Shown here: one piece after another, positions 60,308-64,000 of the stretch
How the letters are laid out: the number at the start of each line of letters is the position of its first letter
Position numbering within the stretch: the first letter of the stretch is position 1
Assembly: GCF_002933815.1 (NCBI RefSeq)
Contig: NZ_BEYR01000003.1
Span: forward strand, 481,595 to 545,594
Origin: Sphingobacterium sp. HMA12
GTDB lineage: Bacteria > Bacteroidota > Bacteroidia > Sphingobacteriales > Sphingobacteriaceae
Direction: 5' to 3'
DNA: 64,000 nucleotides
Position numbers and translations under genes: made by a program
The notes under the pieces: model-generated
What the model saw: only the letters and a program-made list of their open reading frames with translations
Told to the model about the DNA's origin: nothing
The model's database searches: none

Positions 60308-60919
60308 CTAATCCTTTTTTTGCTTACTGATAAGGATGTATGTATTAAGGTCGCCTTTAAGCACTACTTTGAGTCTTTTATTTTTGCCTTTAACAGCACG
60401 CTCTAATGGACGCGTAAAGTCTTTTGCTTCCCAGTTTTGATTTTGGACCTCATTAGCTTTTATCACAATTTCATTTAAGGACTTTGCTTTTTTGAAAAAA
60501 GTTTGGTCTTCTATTAACGCATTTAGGGTGGGCGCTGGACCTACGCCGGGTGGAATAGGAGGAATTTCTTTGAGGACTTTATCGTTAGATAAAATCTCTT
60601 TCGGATAGAAATCATATATAGTATATTGCGTTTTAATAACTGTGCTATCGCCTGAATCTTTAAGTTCCTGTTGTCTCAATTTGGCAATTTGAGAAAAGTA
60701 TACGGCAATTTCACTCAAAATTTCATCATTGTATTTTGAGTTATGGGCGCTGCTTTCAATATGTCCAATGTATTTCTCTCCTTTCTCTAAAAAGTTTGAA
60801 AGTTCCTCCGCAACGATATTTAAATCTAGTCTTATAAGTCTTACTTGTATAATCAAATAAAGCTCTATAGGAAATAAAAACCAATTATTTTTAGCCATAG
60901 CTAAAGGAAGTAATAACAT
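60308..60919 (-). CDS. Hypothetical membrane-associated protein
   Basis: These 203 residues have a hydrophobic N-terminus (MLLLPLAMAKNNWFLFPIEL) and a helical body (LNIVAEELSNFLEKGEKYIG) rich in Lys and Glu. The C-terminal part contains a proline-rich loop (IPPIPPGVGPAPTLNA). No family is recognised. It is the first gene of the leftward trio. Confidence 0.5.
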   Translation of the reverse strand: MLLLPLAMAKNNWFLFPIELYLIIQVRLIRLDLNIVAEELSNFLEKGEKYIGHIESSAHNSKYNDEILSEIAVYFSQIAKLRQQELKDSGDSTVIKTQYTIYDFYPKEILSNDKVLKEIPPIPPGVGPAPTLNALIEDQTFFKKAKSLNEIVIKANEVQNQNWEAKDFTRPLERAVKGKNKRLKVVLKGDLNTYILISKQKKD

Positions 60920-61047
60920 ATTTTTATGTTTTATGTCTTAAATAATTTGATTTTTAAAAACCACTTTTGTATCTTTGTTTTAGAAAGATATTAGATCTGT
61001 CATCTATATAGTTTAGGTGTTTAAATCAAGAGTCTTGCGCCTGTAAT
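60920..61047. promoter_or_regulatory. Divergent promoter region
   Basis: TATCTTTG near 60967-60974 on the plus strand matches TAnnTTTG and may drive the structured RNA region downstream. The leftward gene starts at 60919. A CTTGCG (61034) / CGCAAG (61062) pair could compete with the large hairpin described next. Confidence 0.35.
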
Positions 61048-61166
61048 TTCTCACGCCACAACGCAAGGCAGTAGTTTAAATACCCACGTCTATACTTTTA
61101 TGCTATATTTGCATGTAAGATAGATGTGGGCGCTACTGTAAATCCGTGTTGTGTAAGGCGTGAGAA
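61048..61166 (+). ncRNA. Candidate structured RNA: 119-nt extended hairpin
   Basis: Nested pairing runs inward: TTCTCACGCC (61048) with GGCGTGAGAA (61157-61166), ACAAC with GTTGT, CAGTAG with CTACTG, CCCAC with GTGGG, GTCTA with TAGAT, TAC with GTA and ATGC with GCAT. The whole forms one long arm with few bulges. It is not a tRNA or a known riboswitch that I recognise, and no reverse transcriptase is nearby. Confidence 0.5.
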
Positions 61167-61516
61167 CTTTATTTCAGGTACGGTTTGTAGCCCCACATTT
61201 ATCATTAGGCGACCTACCGACAAGACTCGTTACCAATAAACGAGTTATGAACAAAAAACAAAGATCAAAAAACATCATCGCAGCCCCCGAGTAGCTCGGC
61301 TGGTTTGGCCAAATTAGATTTGGCTTCACTTGCCATGGATAGCGTAACGCCAATATTATACACCTTCGTGACCCCTCAATCAAACGCGATCTGGCTTCCC
61401 GAATTAATTAAGTTATTATTAATGTGACCTGAGTAACATCAGGCTCCCAATAAAAAACTGATTTCGGTCGGAGAGGGGATCCTATTGTCTTAGGTCAAGG
61501 TTTTAAAAATTGAAAA
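61167..61516. other. Leader-like region with small hairpins upstream of the 89-residue gene
   Basis: Short stems were seen: ACTCGTT/AACGAGT (about 61225-61246), a CAGCC...GGCTG stem enclosing CGAGTAGCTCG (61279-61301), and GCCAAAT/ATTTGGC (61308-61324). No gene is supported. The region may be a structured 5' leader for the 61517 gene. Confidence 0.4.
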
Positions 61517-61786
61517 ATGGAAAAGTTTTTCTCTGATGTGGTGGATTTTGATCTTACCCTACATGAAGTGTATGAAAAGGTATATGATCCTGTAAGACAC
61601 ATCGTAGATTTTTGGAATGTTTATGATATAAACGTTTGTCGCGAATATCTTTTCGAACTGCTGATCATGTATTGGGGTAATCCCCAAAATAAGAAGCGAA
61701 GGTTTACTACAGATCAGATGACAGCATTTATCATCGCGTTGATGCGAATGCAGATGAGCTATTATATGGCAGCTCAAAAAATATAG
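61517..61786 (+). CDS. Hypothetical small protein
   Basis: This 89-residue protein (MEKFFSDVVDFDLTLHEVYE, EYLFELLIMYWGNPQNKKRR, QMTAFIIALMRMQMSYYMAA) is helical with hydrophobic C-terminal helices. No family is recognised. The frame in the next register continues open to TAA at 61891 (IDLSKIDWSLLTNNK, IHEFFHRSSH), so a longer frameshifted protein cannot be excluded. Confidence 0.5.
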   Translation: MEKFFSDVVDFDLTLHEVYEKVYDPVRHIVDFWNVYDINVCREYLFELLIMYWGNPQNKKRRFTTDQMTAFIIALMRMQMSYYMAAQKI

Positions 61787-62037
61787 ACCTAAGTAAGATA
61801 GACTGGTCGCTATTGACAAATAATAAGATAGCAGCGGAGGAACTTGAAATGAGCAAAAAGATTCATGAGTTCTTCCACAGATCATCGCATTAACCACTAA
61901 CAATTAAATTATGAATACGATAAAATTATTGACACCAGTCAAGATATATATAAATACCTACATCTGCCAAGCACTGACCAGATACTCGAGCAGATCACAC
62001 TGTAAGGGTACTGGTCGAGTGCTGAAAAAAAAGATTT

Positions 62038-62265
62038 CTTCGAGCGGCCTTCGGGCTTTGTTCGGCTGGCCTTCGGACCTGCTTCGTACCTGTGTCGGCC
62101 TCTCTTCGGGAGTGCTTCGGCTGCTGTTCGGCTGTTCTTCGGGACGTTCCCGAAGCGCAGTCGAAGCGGACTCGAAGCCGAGCCGAAGCGTAGCCGAACA
62201 TGTCTCGAACAAGCCCCGAAGAGGTCCCGAAGCGTTGCCGAAGAGCACTCGAAGAAGGGTTGGAG
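62038..62265. repeat. Phased 11-bp array with inverted centre (CTTCGG / CCGAAG)
   Basis: From 62038 to 62142 the core CTTCGG (with variants GTTCGG, TGTCGG, CTTCGT) recurs every 11 bp without drift: 62038, 62049, 62060, 62071, 62082, 62093, 62104, 62115, 62126, 62137. After the centre (CTTCGGGA-CGT-TCCCGAAG, 62137-62155), CCGAAG-type cores continue every 11 bp from 62150 to 62260. The 5-bp spacers are unrelated. Open frames on the minus strand (to 62307) are shadows. Confidence 0.85.
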
Positions 62266-62287
62266 CGTTAGCTTCTTCGGACCTTTG

Positions 62288-62434
62288 CCTGACCAACTTC
62301 GCCCCAACTTCTGCCTTTCAGGCAGTGGGCCGTCGGTCTTCCTCGAATTTTCCTTTGATTTTTCCCGAGGGTGACCCGAAGCCCACCCGAAGAAATTCCG
62401 AGCAACGCTGGGAGAAAGGCAGAAGTTGGTCAGG
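62288..62434. repeat. Inverted repeat flanking a 95-bp segment
   Basis: GAAAGGCAGAAGTTGGTCAG G (62414-62434) is the exact reverse complement of two pieces on the left, CCTGACCAACTTC (62288-62300) and AACTTCTGCCTTTC (62306-62319). The left arm carries a small duplication of CCAACTTC. It lies between the two 11-bp arrays. Confidence 0.75.
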
Positions 62435-62476
62435 AGTTGGTAGGTACTTAAATGGTCTATTCCTCGCCACGAAAGG

Positions 62477-62590
62477 TACTGTTAATTCACCGTTAAGCTA
62501 CCGAGAGTGTACCGAAAGGGTACCAAAAAGGTACTGGGAATGTACTAAAGAGCTACCGGAGATATACCAAAGAGATACTAAACAGGTACG
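62477..62590. repeat. Second phased 11-bp array (TACC/TACT)
   Basis: TACC, TACT or TACG occurs at 62477, 62499, 62510, 62521, 62532, 62543, 62554, 62565, 62576 and 62587, all in one 11-bp phase, with a degenerate unit (CAC) at 62488. The sequence between is A/G-rich. It uses a different core from the array 230 bp upstream. Confidence 0.8.
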
Positions 62591-62837
62591 AGCTGTCAGT
62601 AGCTCGCTGGTGGCTCTTGGGTATAAGTCTGATACTACTGTAGCACAGCCTGCAAAAGGGGATGATATCGGATTGGTCAATGGAAGAGGGAATTGTCGTT
62701 TTAAATTTAATGGTTTTAAGGTGTTTTGTGGGGTTGTTGTCTGTTTTGTCGACTCTTTTGTTGTTGATGGTATTTCAATGGCTCAGAGGGCTTTAAAATG
62801 CTTTTCTTATTTGTTCGATTATAAAAACACTTTTCGC

Positions 62838-64000
62838 ATGTCGCTGACATGCTTGGCTTTAGTTTTTCGATCATCTAATTTTTCTTTTAAGGCATTAAAG
62901 AGCATCAGCGCTCTTATGGTACTAGCTCTGATGGTTTCTATGTTTAGTTTATCGGCTCAGACGCCCCGCAAGGACAGCGGGGCCGATGGGCTATCTCAGA
63001 TCCGGGCGCTTGCAATAGGGGATACCATTCCAGAGAATTTGTGGAACCTCAAAATGCCTGTATTTAACGATAGTAAAGGACGGTCAACAATTTCGCTTAG
63101 TGATTATCAGAATCATAAACTGATTATCTTAGATTTTTGGGCTACCTGGTGTACCAATTGTCTCGAAAGCTTTCCCAAATTGGATAAATTGAAGGCCACT
63201 TTCAAAAACGATTTCGACGTGCTGCTGGTCAACTGCAAACGGACGCACGATGATCAGACACGAATTGATAAGGTGCTCCAAAAATACAAAGATTCTTATC
63301 AGCTAAATGTTCAGTTTCCTTATCTCGTAGGAGATACGATATTCAATGCCGTATTTCCGCATCGCGGGATACCGCACGTTGTATGGATCGGCAATGACCG
63401 TGTCGTCAAAGCAATTACCTACACAACCGAACTTCAAGAGGCTAATGTCCGTCAGATTTTGGAAAACAACAAGGCGAGTTTCTATATGAAGGACGATTTT
63501 AAGTATAAAGTCGAAGATAGTGTGACTACGGATACGCTCAAATTATTCTCCTCTTACCTGAGCAAACGTCGGGAAGGGATCCGAGAAATGGGCGTGCAGA
63601 TAAAAGAAAAGGGAAATGAAAAGGAATTTACATTTCTTAATACATCGGTAGCCATGCGCATTTATGAATACCTAAGCGAATCAGGGCATCGTATAGACCG
63701 CAATCTCTGGGTCTTTGATGACAATGTTAGTAAAGAAATCCGTAGGAAGCTCAAGACACCCCAGCGTTACACAGATGAATATTGCTATTTTTTGCGTTAC
63801 CCGAAAGACCAAACTAATTTTGATCCGTACCGGAAAATGATCCATGATATTCAAGATAATTTTGGGGTTAGATGGGAAATCCGGAAAGAAGTGATCGATG
63901 TGTGGCGCATTGACTCTACGCCTAAAATCCGACAATTCAAAACCAAGGGCCAAATACCACTTGAAGCAATTGATGCCCTGAATAATACAAAGTTTATTCG
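62838..64000 (+). CDS. TlpA-like thioredoxin/disulfide reductase (partial at 3' end)
   Basis: The frame is open from upstream of 62670 to the window end. ATG 62838 is taken as the start, although ATG 62778 and ATG 62916 are also possible. A signal peptide ends near ALMVSMFSLSAQTPRKD. The thioredoxin-like domain starts at GDTIPENLWNLKMPVFNDSK and has the redox motif LDFWATWCTNCLESF (CxxC) and GIPHVVWIG (cis-Pro region). About 250 residues of C-terminal extension follow (SNFSF-type N-terminal variation is upstream only), with no end seen. Periplasmic thiol-disulfide exchange is likely; such proteins often sit next to SusC/SusD loci. Confidence 0.85.
   Translation, partial: MSLTCLALVFRSSNFSFKALKSISALMVLALMVSMFSLSAQTPRKDSGADGLSQIRALAIGDTIPENLWNLKMPVFNDSKGRSTISLSDYQNHKLIILDFWATWCTNCLESFPKLDKLKATFKNDFDVLLVNCKRTHDDQTRIDKVLQKYKDSYQLNVQFPYLVGDTIFNAVFPHRGIPHVVWIGNDRVVKAITYTTELQEANVRQILENNKASFYMKDDFKYKVEDSVTTDTLKLFSSYLSKRREGIREMGVQIKEKGNEKEFTFLNTSVAMRIYEYLSESGHRIDRNLWVFDDNVSKEIRRKLKTPQRYTDEYCYFLRYPKDQTNFDPYRKMIHDIQDNFGVRWEIRKEVIDVWRIDSTPKIRQFKTKGQIPLEAIDALNNTKFI

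Noticed and set aside
61167..61400. tRNA or tmRNA in the hairpin-rich leader
   Set aside because: No cloverleaf, anticodon loop or T-loop sequence could be assembled from the small stems.
61939..62307. Minus-strand open frames of 68-122 codons across the 11-bp array
   Set aside because: They are a by-product of the repeat (11-bp period cycles through all three frames every 33 bp), and three overlapping frames are open at once.
62038..62590. Possible CRISPR array
   Set aside because: The unit is 11 bp with a 6-bp core, far shorter than CRISPR repeats and spacers, and no cas gene is present in the window.

Overview
The window reads as a chromosomal segment of a Bacteroidota bacterium of the Sphingobacterium/Pedobacter type. 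The evidence is SusC/SusD pairs with a FecI-type sigma factor and FecR-type anti-sigma factor, lipoboxes followed by lysine, AT-rich leaders, and repeated -7 promoter boxes of the form TAnnTTTG. No rRNA, tRNA or CRISPR array was seen.

Layout. (1) 1-2255 is the tail of a polysaccharide-utilisation locus (SusE/F-like protein and a glycosidase-like lipoprotein). (2) 2278-5489 holds decayed accessory DNA (an AbiEii relic), a CPBP protease, an immunity-like protein and the first copy of a dispersed NTF2-like cassette. (3) 5490-18991 contains a secreted metzincin and a leftward locus running sigma factor, FecR, SusC, SusD and a GH2 enzyme, then a TPR/LuxR regulator. (4) 19324-28960 carries four more NTF2-like cassettes (two with a broken signal peptide, one intact, one a relic), an M48 protease, HEAT and YhcG proteins and several pseudogenes. 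(5) 28983-49166 is a stress island: a TPR sensor kinase and response regulator, a tellurium-resistance (Ter) operon with TerD/TerA proteins, three TerY proteins, a PP2C phosphatase, a kinase, a HAD protein, a phosphoribosyltransferase-like protein and TerC, then nuclease-like and small genes. (6) 49377-51777 has a small membrane gene broken by an intact IS3-family element. (7) 52212-56522 is a CBASS-like operon (E2-like protein, CD-NTase, NUDIX effector) divergent from a sigma-like / small protein / ImmA-IrrE protease operon. (8) 56561-60919 is mostly hypothetical genes. (9) 61048-62600 is gene-poor DNA with a 119-nt hairpin and two arrays in exact 11-bp phase. (10) 62838 to the end is a partial TlpA-like thioredoxin.

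Main result. A 14-bp inverted repeat (TACGG-N4-CCGTA, mostly TACGGTTTCCCGTA) occurs seven times, all between 30175 and 49166. Each copy lies 21-22 bp upstream of a TAnnTTTG-like -7 box, although two of these boxes have one mismatch. The boxes stand before the gene at 28983-30143, inside the 3' end of the kinase gene just before the response regulator, before a candidate small RNA, before the Ter operon, and before three further small gene sets. This defines a candidate regulon in which the kinase/regulator pair activates the Ter island and itself. Nothing was run computationally; all coordinates were counted by hand from the sequence.

Second result. The CBASS-like operon has an unusual soluble NUDIX effector and an E2 protein without an E1. 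It is divergent from a sigma-like protein and a COG2856-type protease. This resembles the CapH/CapP type of CBASS control, with a sigma-like factor in place of the usual repressor.
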